The notes: generated by a model from the letters alone, not told the origin. A stretch of DNA of 13,254 nt from CAIZGX01 sp044371675 (GCA_044371675.1 JBILTF010000064.1:1-13254), one strand, 5' to 3'; positions 1-7,406 are shown, numbered from the stretch's first letter. A program made the numbers and translations.

Positions 1-88
1 GGGGAACACCGTTTTTTGAATCCTCAATTTTGTTTCTAAATCAGCTGACGCCCATAAATACTGCACTTCACGGGCGATGGCGAGGACT
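1..88. repeat. Left arm of a perfect 88-bp inverted repeat
   Basis: These 88 bases are the exact reverse complement of 1481-1568, as checked base by base. Identity stops at base 89, and the left limit is the window edge, so the true repeat may be longer. The right arm lies within recombinase coding sequence, so this arm carries a backwards piece of that gene's 3' part just ahead of its start codon. A fold-back chimera at a sequence end, or a real inverted duplication, would both give this picture. Confidence 0.95.
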
Positions 89-101
89 AATTAATATATC
101 A

Positions 102-1754
102 ATGATACACAAAGAACTATTTAAGAAATTTATTACCCCGAAATCAGAAAGTTTATCTGAAAATCGAAATATCGTGTGCTACACTCGCATTAGCTCAAGT
201 TCTCAGCACGAGAGCAGCCTTGAAGTACAATATGAAGATATAATGGAATATGCCAAAATACATGGCTACAACATAATAGCAACTTTTGGTTTTACAATTG
301 AATCTGCCACTGAAGATATGAGTCGAAAAGAGTTCAAGCGCCTCTACGATTGGGTTACTACTGAAGCTCCGCAGAAACCTTTTGCAATTGCAATTAGGTT
401 CATCAATCGATTCTCACGCACTGGCGCTTCGGCTATTGGAATTGTCCATGACCTAGTTGAAAAAAGAGGTATTCACCTGATAGAAACCAGTACAGGGCTC
501 TGTACTAACAACCTTCGTGAACGATACGAGATTTATGACAAGCTACTTAAAGCACAGGTAGAGAATCAAGAAAGATTAGAGAGAACACTCCCTGGGATGA
601 TCAAATTCCTCAAGGCTGGTAATTGGTTAGGCAAAGCCCCATTGGGTTATACGATGAGAGGAACTAGGGTTATTGATTATAGGCTGAAGTACTTTAAGCA
701 AGAGATTTTTATCAATGAACAAGGAAAATTATTAACATTAGCTTGGAAGTGGAAGTTGGAAGGCGAACGTGATGTTTTTATAAGAGCACGTCTTTCAGAA
801 TTAGGTTTTTCGGTAACGAAAAGTCAGTTGAGTGATATGTGGCGAAAGCCATTTTATTGCGGCATAATAGTCAATTCGCTTTTGGATGAACCAGCTGAAG
901 GCAGTTGGCCAAAAATGATATCCCAAGATGATTTCTTGCGAATTAATGACTTGATTGAAGCACCGAAGCGGGTTCCTTATGCTAGCGAGGCTTCGCACAT
1001 CAATAGACCTTTAGCTAGATTTTTACGCTGCGGCAATTGTGACCAGCGCCTTACTGGTTATGAGGTAAAGAAAAAGGGAGTACATTATTATAAGTGTAAC
1101 AAGTGCAAGGCAGCAACTTTCAATGCTGAAAGTTCAAAGAAAGCACTAAATGAAGGTTTAAACGACAAATTTTTTAACCTGCTTGGTCAGTATGTACTAA
1201 GCGAGGTTGTCGAGTCCACATTCAAATCAGAGCTTGAAAGGTTTTTTGAAGAAACCAAAACTTTGGCTCTGAGAAGGATTATGTCGCTTGAGAGGGAAAT
1301 AGGAGAAGAGGATGCGAAACTTAGGCAATTAGATGAACGATATTGGTTATCCAACGTGTCTTTGTCAGCGGAAAAATACAAAGGTTATTTGGATCATATA
1401 AAGATGGAAAAAGCCCTAAAAGAGGCCAGATTGGAACTAGAGCGAAAAAAAGTATCTAACCATGATTTTTACCTAAATGAAGTCCTCGCCATCGCCCGTG
1501 AAGTGCAGTATTTATGGGCGTCAGCTGATTTAGAAACAAAATTGAGGATTCAAAAAACGGTGTTCCCCGAGGGTTTAGTAATTCGTCCCGTAAAACGAAA
1601 TTATCTAACCTCAAATATCAACCCCTTTTTTCGTATAATCCCAATATTTACAAGGGTTTTGGAGAGGCGTAAAACAAAAAAAGTCGCCATAATTGACGAC
1701 TTTTCTCTCCTTGTAGCGGGGACAGGACTCGAACCTGTGGCCTTTGGGTTATGA
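102..1754 (+). CDS. Large serine recombinase (site-specific integrase family)
   Basis: This would be a DNA strand-exchange enzyme of an integrative element, acting through a covalent serine-DNA intermediate. From ATG 102 it is 550 residues. The resolvase domain opens with YTRIS, giving catalytic Ser31 in the expected Y-x-R-x-S context, and a later NRFSR segment matches the conserved Arg motif. A recombinase domain follows (KPFYCGIIVN region), then a zinc ribbon with Cys310/Cys313 and Cys332/Cys335, then a charged coiled coil, as is usual for large serine recombinases. The frame is open upstream to a TTG at 30, but that part is an inverted copy of the gene's own 3' region, so ATG 102 is preferred. 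The last 14 or so residues are antisense tRNA sequence, so the C-terminus may have been acquired by integration. No cargo genes are visible because the left side lies beyond the window. The family is secure; the exact start, end and activity are less so. Confidence 0.88.
   Translation: MIHKELFKKFITPKSESLSENRNIVCYTRISSSSQHESSLEVQYEDIMEYAKIHGYNIIATFGFTIESATEDMSRKEFKRLYDWVTTEAPQKPFAIAIRFINRFSRTGASAIGIVHDLVEKRGIHLIETSTGLCTNNLRERYEIYDKLLKAQVENQERLERTLPGMIKFLKAGNWLGKAPLGYTMRGTRVIDYRLKYFKQEIFINEQGKLLTLAWKWKLEGERDVFIRARLSELGFSVTKSQLSDMWRKPFYCGIIVNSLLDEPAEGSWPKMISQDDFLRINDLIEAPKRVPYASEASHINRPLARFLRCGNCDQRLTGYEVKKKGVHYYKCNKCKAATFNAESSKKALNEGLNDKFFNLLGQYVLSEVVESTFKSELERFFEETKTLALRRIMSLEREIGEEDAKLRQLDERYWLSNVSLSAEKYKGYLDHIKMEKALKEARLELERKKVSNHDFYLNEVLAIAREVQYLWASADLETKLRIQKTVFPEGLVIRPVKRNYLTSNINPFFRIIPIFTRVLERRKTKKVAIIDDFSLLVAGTGLEPVAFGL
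1481..1568. repeat. Right arm of the 88-bp inverted repeat, inside the recombinase gene
   Basis: This is the perfect reverse complement of bases 1-88. It is read in frame as part of the C-terminal region of the serine recombinase, after the coiled-coil segment, and is probably the original copy because its reading frame is continuous with the sequence on both sides. The 1392 bases between the arms hold most of the recombinase gene. Confidence 0.95.
1674..1704 (-). terminator. Intrinsic terminator of the initiator tRNA gene
   Basis: On the minus strand, just past the tRNA 3' end, AAAAGTCG pairs with CGACTTTT (8 bp, arms 1697-1704 and 1679-1686, 10-base loop) and runs into a T tract formed by the A run at 1676-1682. 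It lies inside the 3' coding part of the recombinase, where on the plus strand it lacks a good T tract. Confidence 0.75.
1714..1754. other. Candidate attachment-site region: recombinase 3' end overlapping the tRNA 3' half
   Basis: The recombinase frame runs about 41 bases into the 3' half of the tRNA on the opposite strand. Integrative elements often insert at tRNA 3' ends and keep the recombinase gene next to the junction, so this is where attL or attR would be expected. The partner site is not in the window, so the crossover point cannot be fixed. This is inference from layout only. Confidence 0.35.
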
Positions 1755-1786
1755 GCCCAACGAGCTACCAACTGCTCCACCCCGCA
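1714..1786 (-). tRNA. Initiator tRNA-Met (anticodon CAT)
   Basis: The 73-nt cloverleaf folds fully by hand. The acceptor stem pairs from 2-71 to 7-66, the D stem is GAGC/GCTC, the anticodon stem is TTGGG/CCCAA around loop CTCATAA, the T stem is ACAGG/CCTGT, and A73 is present. Three known initiator marks can be seen: no Watson-Crick pair at 1-72 (here U opposite U), A11:U24 in the D stem, and three consecutive G:C pairs next to the anticodon loop. CCA is not encoded; the next bases are CAA. The 3' end faces the serine recombinase, whose frame stops inside this gene. The gene has its own promoter on the era side and a terminator on the recombinase side. Confidence 0.95.
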
Positions 1787-1813
1787 CTATAAAAGTTTTC
1801 CCCTTTGGGAGTG

Positions 1814-1845
1814 CAAATATAACTAATTTTACAAGCAATATGCAA
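1814..1845 (-). promoter_or_regulatory. Promoter of the initiator tRNA gene
   Basis: Read on the minus strand, a perfect Bacteroidota -7 element TATATTTG (complement of 1814-1821) is followed by C. A TTG (complement of 1843-1845) lies 21 bases upstream, within the spacing known for Bacteroidota. The tRNA begins about 27 bases past the -7 element. The upstream part overlaps the first codons of the divergent era gene. Confidence 0.7.
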
Positions 1846-2751
1846 GAAAAAATAGAAGAGGGAGAAATTCAGACCGCTCACAAAGCGGGTTTTGTGAACT
1901 TAATTGGAAATCCTAATGCAGGTAAGTCAACCCTAATGAACGCGTTAATGGGTGAGAAGCTGAGTATTGTTACTCCAAAAGCGCAGACTACTAGACACCG
2001 CATTATGGGCATTTTGAACGATGAGGGCTATCAAATCGTGTACAGCGACACCCCAGGTGTGCTCGATCCAAAGTATAAATTGCAAGAAGGAATGATGAAA
2101 TCGGTTGGAAATGCATTGAAAGATGCAGATCTTATTTTGCTTGTCATTGATCTTCTCGACAAAAAAGGACTTCACGAAGAAACCTTCAATCGATTGAAGA
2201 AAATGGAAGTTCCCATTTTCGTTGTGTTGAATAAATTCGATAAAGCTGGAACGGAGAAGGCCAATGAAGCTTTTCAATTTTGGAATGAAGCATTACCAAA
2301 CGCGAAAGTATTCCCCGTATCTGCATTAGAGAAAATATATACGAAAGAATTACTGAATGAAATTCTTGCGGTTCTTCCAGAACATCCGGCCTTCTTCCCG
2401 AAAGATGAAATCTCAGATCGCACGCAACGCTTCTTCGTAAGTGAGATTATTCGCGAGAAAATCTTCACCACCTACGACCGAGAAATTCCTTATTCATGTG
2501 AAGTCATGGTGGAAGCCTTTAAAGAAGAGCCAACCATTATTCGCATTTCTGCTGTCATTCTTACTGAACGTGAATCGCAAAAGGCCATCATCATTGGCCA
2601 CCAAGGAAGCATGTTGAAGCGAGTAGGGACCAATGCTCGGAAAGACATGGAAAGCTTTTTAGGTAAGAAAGTGTTTTTGGAAATGTTCGTGAAAGTTGAA
2701 AAGTGGAGGAACGATACGCGCGCATTGACACAAATGGGATACCTCGACTAA
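1840..2751 (+). CDS. era: GTPase Era, 30S ribosomal subunit assembly factor
   Basis: Era is an essential GTPase that binds the 3' end of 16S rRNA and links 30S maturation to cell growth. The 303 residues show the GTPase motifs in order: P-loop GNPNAGKS, a switch I region with TTRH, DTPGV, NKFD and an SALE element. A C-terminal KH RNA-binding domain follows, with IIGHQGSMLKRVG as its core. The frame is open upstream to 1744, but that extension is antisense tRNA and promoter sequence. ATG 1840 gives the family's usual length and a short charged lead before the G domain. No Shine-Dalgarno sequence is evident. ispE follows after one base, so the two are probably co-transcribed. The tRNA promoter on the other strand overlaps this start. 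Confidence 0.96.
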   Translation: MQEKIEEGEIQTAHKAGFVNLIGNPNAGKSTLMNALMGEKLSIVTPKAQTTRHRIMGILNDEGYQIVYSDTPGVLDPKYKLQEGMMKSVGNALKDADLILLVIDLLDKKGLHEETFNRLKKMEVPIFVVLNKFDKAGTEKANEAFQFWNEALPNAKVFPVSALEKIYTKELLNEILAVLPEHPAFFPKDEISDRTQRFFVSEIIREKIFTTYDREIPYSCEVMVEAFKEEPTIIRISAVILTERESQKAIIIGHQGSMLKRVGTNARKDMESFLGKKVFLEMFVKVEKWRNDTRALTQMGYLD

Positions 2752-2752
2752 T

Positions 2753-3556
2753 ATGATTGTCTTTCCAAACGCAAAAATTAATTTGGGTTTGTTCATCACC
2801 GAGAAACGAACCGATGGATTTCACAATCTCGAGAGTTTGTTTCTGCCCATTCCGTTGTGCGATATTTTGGAAGTGACTGTTACTACGGAAGACACATCCT
2901 TGATTTGCACCGGGCTATCTTATGATATTCCAACCGAGAAAAATATAGTTTTTAAAGCTTGGCAATTCCTCCGAGATTCTCACGGTATTGGAAATGTACA
3001 CATTCATTTGCACAAGATTATTCCCAGTGGAGCGGGTATGGGTGGTGGATCAAGTGACGGGACTTTTATGTTGAAGGCACTCAACGAACTGTTTCAATTG
3101 AACTTGAGTGTTACGCAGTTGGAAGACTTCGCGGCGCAATTGGGAAGCGATTGTCCATTCTTCATTCAGAACAAACCTGCTTTAGTTTCAGGAAGAGGTG
3201 AAGTTGTTGTTCCTGTTGAATTCAATTTGGAAGGAAAATATTTAGTGGTTGTAAATCCTGGTGTACACATCTCTACAGCTCAAGCTTTTCATAGGATTGA
3301 ACCAAAGTCATCCAATTTCAATTGGAAAGAATTTATTCAACACAAAGATTTCGAGAAAGTTGAATTAAGGAATGATTTCGAGCATAGTGTTTTCCGATTG
3401 TATCCTGAAATTGCCGCGATTAAGTCGGCATTCTTGAAAGCAGGAGCGATTTATTCAAGTATGTCGGGTACAGGAAGCACTGTTTACGGTTTGTTCAAGG
3501 AAGAACCTCATTTGGAATGGGGTGAAAAATACTTTTCTCGAACTTTTTTACTCTAG
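2753..3556 (+). CDS. ispE: 4-diphosphocytidyl-2-C-methyl-D-erythritol kinase
   Basis: IspE phosphorylates the 2-hydroxyl of CDP-methylerythritol with ATP in the non-mevalonate (MEP) route to isoprenoid precursors, in the cytoplasm. The 267-residue protein belongs to the GHMP kinase family: an N-terminal PNAKINLGL segment, the glycine/serine-rich ATP loop PSGAGMGGGSSDG, and the C-terminal SSMSGTGST motif. These are the three expected GHMP motifs. The length is normal, if slightly short. The start lies one base after the era stop codon, which fits translational coupling. Its product pathway feeds carotenoids and quinones, and a carotenoid gene pair lies near the right end of the window, though not in the same operon. 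This MEP-pathway marker argues against an exclusively mevalonate-using host. Confidence 0.96.
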   Translation: MIVFPNAKINLGLFITEKRTDGFHNLESLFLPIPLCDILEVTVTTEDTSLICTGLSYDIPTEKNIVFKAWQFLRDSHGIGNVHIHLHKIIPSGAGMGGGSSDGTFMLKALNELFQLNLSVTQLEDFAAQLGSDCPFFIQNKPALVSGRGEVVVPVEFNLEGKYLVVVNPGVHISTAQAFHRIEPKSSNFNWKEFIQHKDFEKVELRNDFEHSVFRLYPEIAAIKSAFLKAGAIYSSMSGTGSTVYGLFKEEPHLEWGEKYFSRTFLL

Positions 3557-3581
3557 GGAATGTATTTAGAGTAAAATGAAA

Positions 3582-3589
3582 TATATTTG
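3582..3589 (+). promoter_or_regulatory. Promoter -7 element (TATATTTG) of the 54-residue ORF
   Basis: A perfect TAnnTTTG element followed by C lies 8 bases before ATG 3598 and 14 before ATG 3604, so the transcript would have almost no leader. No clear TTG is visible at the -33 distance. It sits 25 bases after the ispE stop codon. Confidence 0.6.
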
Positions 3590-3597
3590 CCCATCTC

Positions 3598-3762
3598 ATG
3601 ACCATGGAAAACAAAAATAATTCTACTACGCCTCTGGTGAATCCTCTTCAAGAAGAATTGAATGAGGTTAAAGCACAGAAGGAAAAACTCGAGCGTGAGT
3701 TGTTGGCTCGTGAGGAATTAATGCAAAGCATGTTTTCTCTTTTGGCCGAAAAGAAAAAGTAA
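3598..3762 (+). CDS. Small coiled-coil protein, 54 residues, function unknown
   Basis: I do not recognise this gene. From ATG 3598 it encodes 54 residues; from ATG 3604 it encodes 52. A short polar N-terminus with several Asn and Thr is followed from about residue 15 to the end by an unbroken amphipathic helix rich in Glu, Lys and Leu (segments such as LQEELNEVKAQKEKLEREL), a likely coiled coil. It ends in basic KKK. There is no signal peptide or membrane segment, so it should be cytoplasmic. A perfect -7 element immediately upstream and a codon usage like the neighbours support a real gene. It is probably transcribed separately from era-ispE. A role as a small oligomeric adaptor is possible but unproven. 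Confidence 0.65.
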   Translation: MTMENKNNSTTPLVNPLQEELNEVKAQKEKLERELLAREELMQSMFSLLAEKKK

Positions 3763-3818
3763 TTCGCTTTTTTGTTTCAACATTTCTTCGTTTATTAGGG
3801 TCTTAAACCTTAATCAAA

Positions 3819-6794
3819 ATGCGCAAGATATTCTTAGGCCTTTCGTTGTTTTTATCTTTTTCCATTTTTGGACAAAACGATATTGAAAGAAATTCCGACC
3901 CTTTGGAAGTAAGACTCTATCAATCAGAAGAGGCCTATCACTCCGACAAACAAATGACTCTATCGAATTCTTCTGTTTGGAAGTCGTTTCAAGGAGCGCA
4001 TCCAAAATGGACATCACTCTTTTCTGAAAGAACGGGAATGCCGACAAAGGCTTTCGGAAATCCAATTGAAGCAATAGGCTCTACCGACGCTGAAAGAGCC
4101 ATTTCATTTTTGAATGAAATAAACCAGTCTTTTTCTGCTGGAACGATTCTGCTCTCCGCGAGACCTGAAATAAAGACTAATAAATTCACAAACGTTGTTT
4201 TCGACCAGACTTTCAATGGTATGAAAGTTCTTTTTAGTAAGTCTTCTGTGAAGTTGGTGAATGGAAAAGTGGTTCAATTCGCTTTTGGTGTTCACCATGA
4301 TATTCAATTGGAGGACAAGCCTGTGATAGGTTTGCAGCAAGCTAGATTAGCAGCCTTACAAGGAATTACCTCAACCATTGAAATTATTAGATCATCAGGG
4401 GATATTTCGATTTTACCCGTACCTAAGGCTAGTTCATTTGAGTATCGTAAAATCTACGTTGTAACTGTTTCAACGCGAAACTCTCAAAATGTTCCGCAAC
4501 GTTACCTTACATACATTGACGCGATAACAGGGAAAATATTAATGCGAAAGAACTTGGTTTGCCATGCTGAGGGTGGTCCTAAAAAAACCGGAGGAGAAGA
4601 GCTTGTTGTTGACGTGCAGGTTAACGGAGATGTGCACATGACCAATCCATATGGTGTAGTCACAAATGAGGGATTGAATAACATTTATGTTACGGTGGGT
4701 GGAACTGATTATACATCGGATATAAACGGATCTGGAACCTTACCTGTTAACGCTGGTACCAATGCAATTGTAAGACTTGAGGGGCCGTGGAGTACTGTGA
4801 ATACAAACGGAACAATTCCACAAAAGAATGTAACGCTTCAGGCTGGCTTAAACGTTATTGATATGAATACAGCTGCTAATGTTCGTGAACTTTCTGCATA
4901 TAAAAGTGTGAATCGTATTCACGACCATTGCAAAAGTTGGATGCCAACTTTTACAGGAATGGATTTCCAACTTCCAACCAATATCGACTTAACTTCCGGT
5001 GATTGCAATGCCTTTTATGATGGTAGTTCAATTAACTTTTATGCGATCGGCAATGGTTGTAACGCGACAAGTCTTTTATCAGATGTCGTATTTCACGAAT
5101 ACGGTCATGGAATTAACGATAACTATTATCAAAGCCAAAGTTCATTTTTTTTCAATGGGGCTGTTGGAGAGGGTTATGCTGATTATTGGGGAATTTCTTT
5201 AGGCAACAGTCCAGTTGTAGGAGTTGGTTTCTATACAGACAACGAAGATGGTATAAGAAGATATGATACAGAGCGCAAGGTATATCCGCAAGATTTAGTA
5301 GGAGAGGTTCATGCAGATGGAGAAATAATTATGGGGGCTTGGTACGATACGCACCTATTAATGGGAGGGGATTGGAATGCAACGATGCCTTTGTTCGTTG
5401 AAGCTTATGCTGGTTTGCAAGCAGAAACTGCTGATGGAAACGAAGGAGAAGCATATACTGACATTTTGTTAGATGTTTTATTGGCCGATGATAATGATGG
5501 AGATATAACCAACGGAACACCAAATGGAAATGCTATTGTTCAAGGATTTTATTTACATGGAATTACACTGATCTCTCCAGCCGTTATAAATCACTCACCA
5601 CAGGCTTTTGCAAGCCCTATTGTGCCGATTACACTTACTGCAGATTTAGATTTATTCTTCCCTTACACACAGTACTTATCTGATGTAAACTGTCATTATC
5701 AAGTTAATAATGCACCTTGGCAAACTGTTGCAATGACCGACGCGTCGGGATCTTTTGAAACCACCTTTGATGGTTTTAATCCTGGAACAATTCTAAAATA
5801 TTACTTCACGGCCAATGATACAAACGGTTCGGTAGGAACTGTTAATCCTGTAGGTGCTCATCAAGCTTCATTCCCAACACTTCCGCATATAACATTAATT
5901 GGTGTAAACGAAGTTGGACGTCACGATTGCGATAACAACGAAGATTGGGGCACCTGGCAAACAGGAGTTGCAGGTGACAACGCAACAACAGGAATCTGGT
6001 TATTGGAAATTCCAATTCCAAGCACAACTGTTGATGTTTCTCCTGGAACTATTGTTCAAACAGGCGATCAAGTAACTCCATCGGGTGAGTATTGCTTCTT
6101 CACTGGAAACGGAACCATCGGAGGTGGAATAGGAGAAAATGACGTCGATGCAGGAAAAACCACTTTGCAAACCACAACAATCGATCTTTCAAGTTTCACG
6201 AATCCTGTTATTAGCTACTACCGCTGGTATACGAACAGTCCTCCAGGTGGCGCAAATCCAGGAGCAGATTACTGGCAGGTTAGAATGAGTAACAACAACG
6301 GATCTACTTGGACGTATGTTGAAAATACAAAAACGAGTGATATGCGCTGGAGAAGAAATGCATTCCATGTTGGTGATTACATGACTCCAACTGCACAGAT
6401 GAAACTTCAGTTTATAGCAAGCGACAGCCTTCGTCCAACAGTTAATCTAAATGGCGGTTCTTTGGTTGAAGGTGCTTTGGACGATTTCATTGTCTATGAA
6501 GATGCAATCATTGGTGTTGAAGAGAATATGGTGAATGTACTCAATGTTGTTGCTTTCCCAAATCCAACAACTGCATCTACGCGCATTCAATTCCAGCTTT
6601 CAAAGCCAGAATCAATAGAGGTATTGGTGTTGGATGCAGTTGGAAGAACTATTTACGCGATTCCTGCTCATGAATATGGAACACAACAGCAGAATATTTT
6701 AATCCCTTCTGAAAAATGGGCGAAAGGAACCTATCAGGTAACACTTCGTCAGAATAGAAAGAACATTGGAACTTACAAGATCATTAAAGAATAA
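3819..6794 (+). CDS. Secreted zinc metalloprotease (M36/M4-like) with T9SS sorting domain
   Basis: An extracellular protease, presumably cutting protein in the surroundings. The 991 residues begin with a signal peptide (basic MRKIF, hydrophobic core, about 19 residues, ending near FGQ). Next is a propeptide resembling the fungalysin/thermolysin propeptide plus a PepSY-like part (to about residue 245, with TYIDAITGKIL). The catalytic domain has HEYGH at 426-430, giving two zinc ligands and the catalytic Glu, and GEGYAD with probable third ligand Glu451. A later VHADGEIIMGAWYD stretch resembles the downstream conserved His region of M36 enzymes. Beta-rich domains follow. The last 85 residues, from the PNP at 914-916 to YKIIKE, match the type A sorting domain used by the Bacteroidota type IX secretion system. 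It stands alone, with a strong terminator behind it. The substrate is unknown. Confidence 0.9.
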   Translation: MRKIFLGLSLFLSFSIFGQNDIERNSDPLEVRLYQSEEAYHSDKQMTLSNSSVWKSFQGAHPKWTSLFSERTGMPTKAFGNPIEAIGSTDAERAISFLNEINQSFSAGTILLSARPEIKTNKFTNVVFDQTFNGMKVLFSKSSVKLVNGKVVQFAFGVHHDIQLEDKPVIGLQQARLAALQGITSTIEIIRSSGDISILPVPKASSFEYRKIYVVTVSTRNSQNVPQRYLTYIDAITGKILMRKNLVCHAEGGPKKTGGEELVVDVQVNGDVHMTNPYGVVTNEGLNNIYVTVGGTDYTSDINGSGTLPVNAGTNAIVRLEGPWSTVNTNGTIPQKNVTLQAGLNVIDMNTAANVRELSAYKSVNRIHDHCKSWMPTFTGMDFQLPTNIDLTSGDCNAFYDGSSINFYAIGNGCNATSLLSDVVFHEYGHGINDNYYQSQSSFFFNGAVGEGYADYWGISLGNSPVVGVGFYTDNEDGIRRYDTERKVYPQDLVGEVHADGEIIMGAWYDTHLLMGGDWNATMPLFVEAYAGLQAETADGNEGEAYTDILLDVLLADDNDGDITNGTPNGNAIVQGFYLHGITLISPAVINHSPQAFASPIVPITLTADLDLFFPYTQYLSDVNCHYQVNNAPWQTVAMTDASGSFETTFDGFNPGTILKYYFTANDTNGSVGTVNPVGAHQASFPTLPHITLIGVNEVGRHDCDNNEDWGTWQTGVAGDNATTGIWLLEIPIPSTTVDVSPGTIVQTGDQVTPSGEYCFFTGNGTIGGGIGENDVDAGKTTLQTTTIDLSSFTNPVISYYRWYTNSPPGGANPGADYWQVRMSNNNGSTWTYVENTKTSDMRWRRNAFHVGDYMTPTAQMKLQFIASDSLRPTVNLNGGSLVEGALDDFIVYEDAIIGVEENMVNVLNVVAFPNPTTASTRIQFQLSKPESIEVLVLDAVGRTIYAIPAHEYGTQQQNILIPSEKWAKGTYQVTLRQNRKNIGTYKIIKE

Positions 6795-6812
6795 GAAGAT
6801 GACTTCAAATAG

Positions 6813-6841
6813 AAAGGCTGGAATTTTTCCAGCCTTTTTTT
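6813..6841 (+). terminator. Strong intrinsic terminator after the metalloprotease gene
   Basis: AAAGGCTGGAA pairs with TTCCAGCCTTT (11 bp, 3-base loop), followed by a T run to 6841, starting 18 bases past the stop codon. It abuts the stop codon of the convergent acyltransferase gene and could also slow transcription from that side, although the minus-strand T tract is broken. Confidence 0.9.
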
Positions 6842-7406
6842 ATTTCGAGATTTTCTTAACGAAAACGGCAGGATTTCCAGCCCATACTTCGTTTTCAGGA
6901 ATGTTAGTTCGAACAACACTTCCTGCGCCAATCACAGCGAAATTACCAACAGTAATGCCTTTCATTAAGATTGAATCGGCACCAATAAAAACATATTTCC
7001 CAATATGAATAGGGGAGTTCTTGGCATTTGAATCGATATCTATTGTTCGCTGCTCAATGGAAGTTGGATGGAAATCGGTATCCCAAATTTTACAGTTTCC
7101 ACCGATAATGGTATGATCGCCGATGGTAATTTCTTCGCGACAACAAATGGTTGAATTTGAAAAACCAACATTTTCACCTATTGCAAGCTTTGCATTCTTT
7201 CCAATCATGATAGAAGAGGAGAAGCCGCTTCCAATAATATTCGCAAAACGGTGTGAATTGACTAAGAAGTCCTTTCCTAAAATAAATTGCCCCTTATTCG
7301 AAACGAAAAGAAAACCATAACAGCGAACCTTCCAAAAGGCTACACCCTGAAGACTTAACCAAAAGGCGTTAAGGGGCCAGTATAGTATGTACAGTAGTGT
7401 CTTCAA
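6840..7406 (-). CDS. Left-handed beta-helix (hexapeptide-repeat) acyltransferase
   Basis: Probably an O-acetyltransferase acting on a cell-surface sugar. The 188 residues start with a hydrophobic, possibly membrane-associated segment (about residues 3-24). Hexapeptide repeats of the [LIV]-G-x-x type then run to near the C-terminus, including ITIGDHTIIGGNC, IHIGKYVFIGADS and ITVGNFAVIGAGSVV, closing with the typical WAGNPAVFVKKI. WDTDFHP carries the His expected for acetyl-CoA chemistry in the WbbJ/maltose acetyltransferase group. The start is TTG: the in-frame codon just before it is the stop codon of fcl, so TAATTG joins the two genes with no gap and points to coupled translation. No in-frame ATG lies in the first third of the frame. 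Pairing with fcl suggests a lipopolysaccharide or capsule role. The acceptor is unknown. Confidence 0.87.
   Translation of the reverse strand: MKTLLYILYWPLNAFWLSLQGVAFWKVRCYGFLFVSNKGQFILGKDFLVNSHRFANIIGSGFSSSIMIGKNAKLAIGENVGFSNSTICCREEITIGDHTIIGGNCKIWDTDFHPTSIEQRTIDIDSNAKNSPIHIGKYVFIGADSILMKGITVGNFAVIGAGSVVRTNIPENEVWAGNPAVFVKKISK

Noticed and set aside
82..88. Shared AGGACT near the repeat junction and in the tRNA (1724-1729) as a recombination core
   Set aside because: Six bases is within chance expectation in an interval of this length, and no flanking similarity supports it.
30..101. Extension of the recombinase to a TTG start at 30, adding 24 residues
   Set aside because: Most of that stretch is the inverted copy of the gene's own 3' region and gives no sequence resembling the family's N-terminus; ATG 102 lies after the repeat junction.
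1..1786. Recombinase region as a novel defence or phase-variation system
   Set aside because: Only the recombinase itself is visible; there is no cargo gene, invertible promoter or partner gene in the window to support it.
1744..1839. Upstream extension of era from an ATG at 1744
   Set aside because: It is antisense tRNA and leader sequence; the 303-residue form from 1840 has the normal family length.
3754..3773. Hairpin AAAAAG/CTTTTT at the end of the 54-residue ORF as a terminator
   Set aside because: The stem is only 6 bp and almost all A:T, and half of it lies in the coding sequence; it is too weak to claim.
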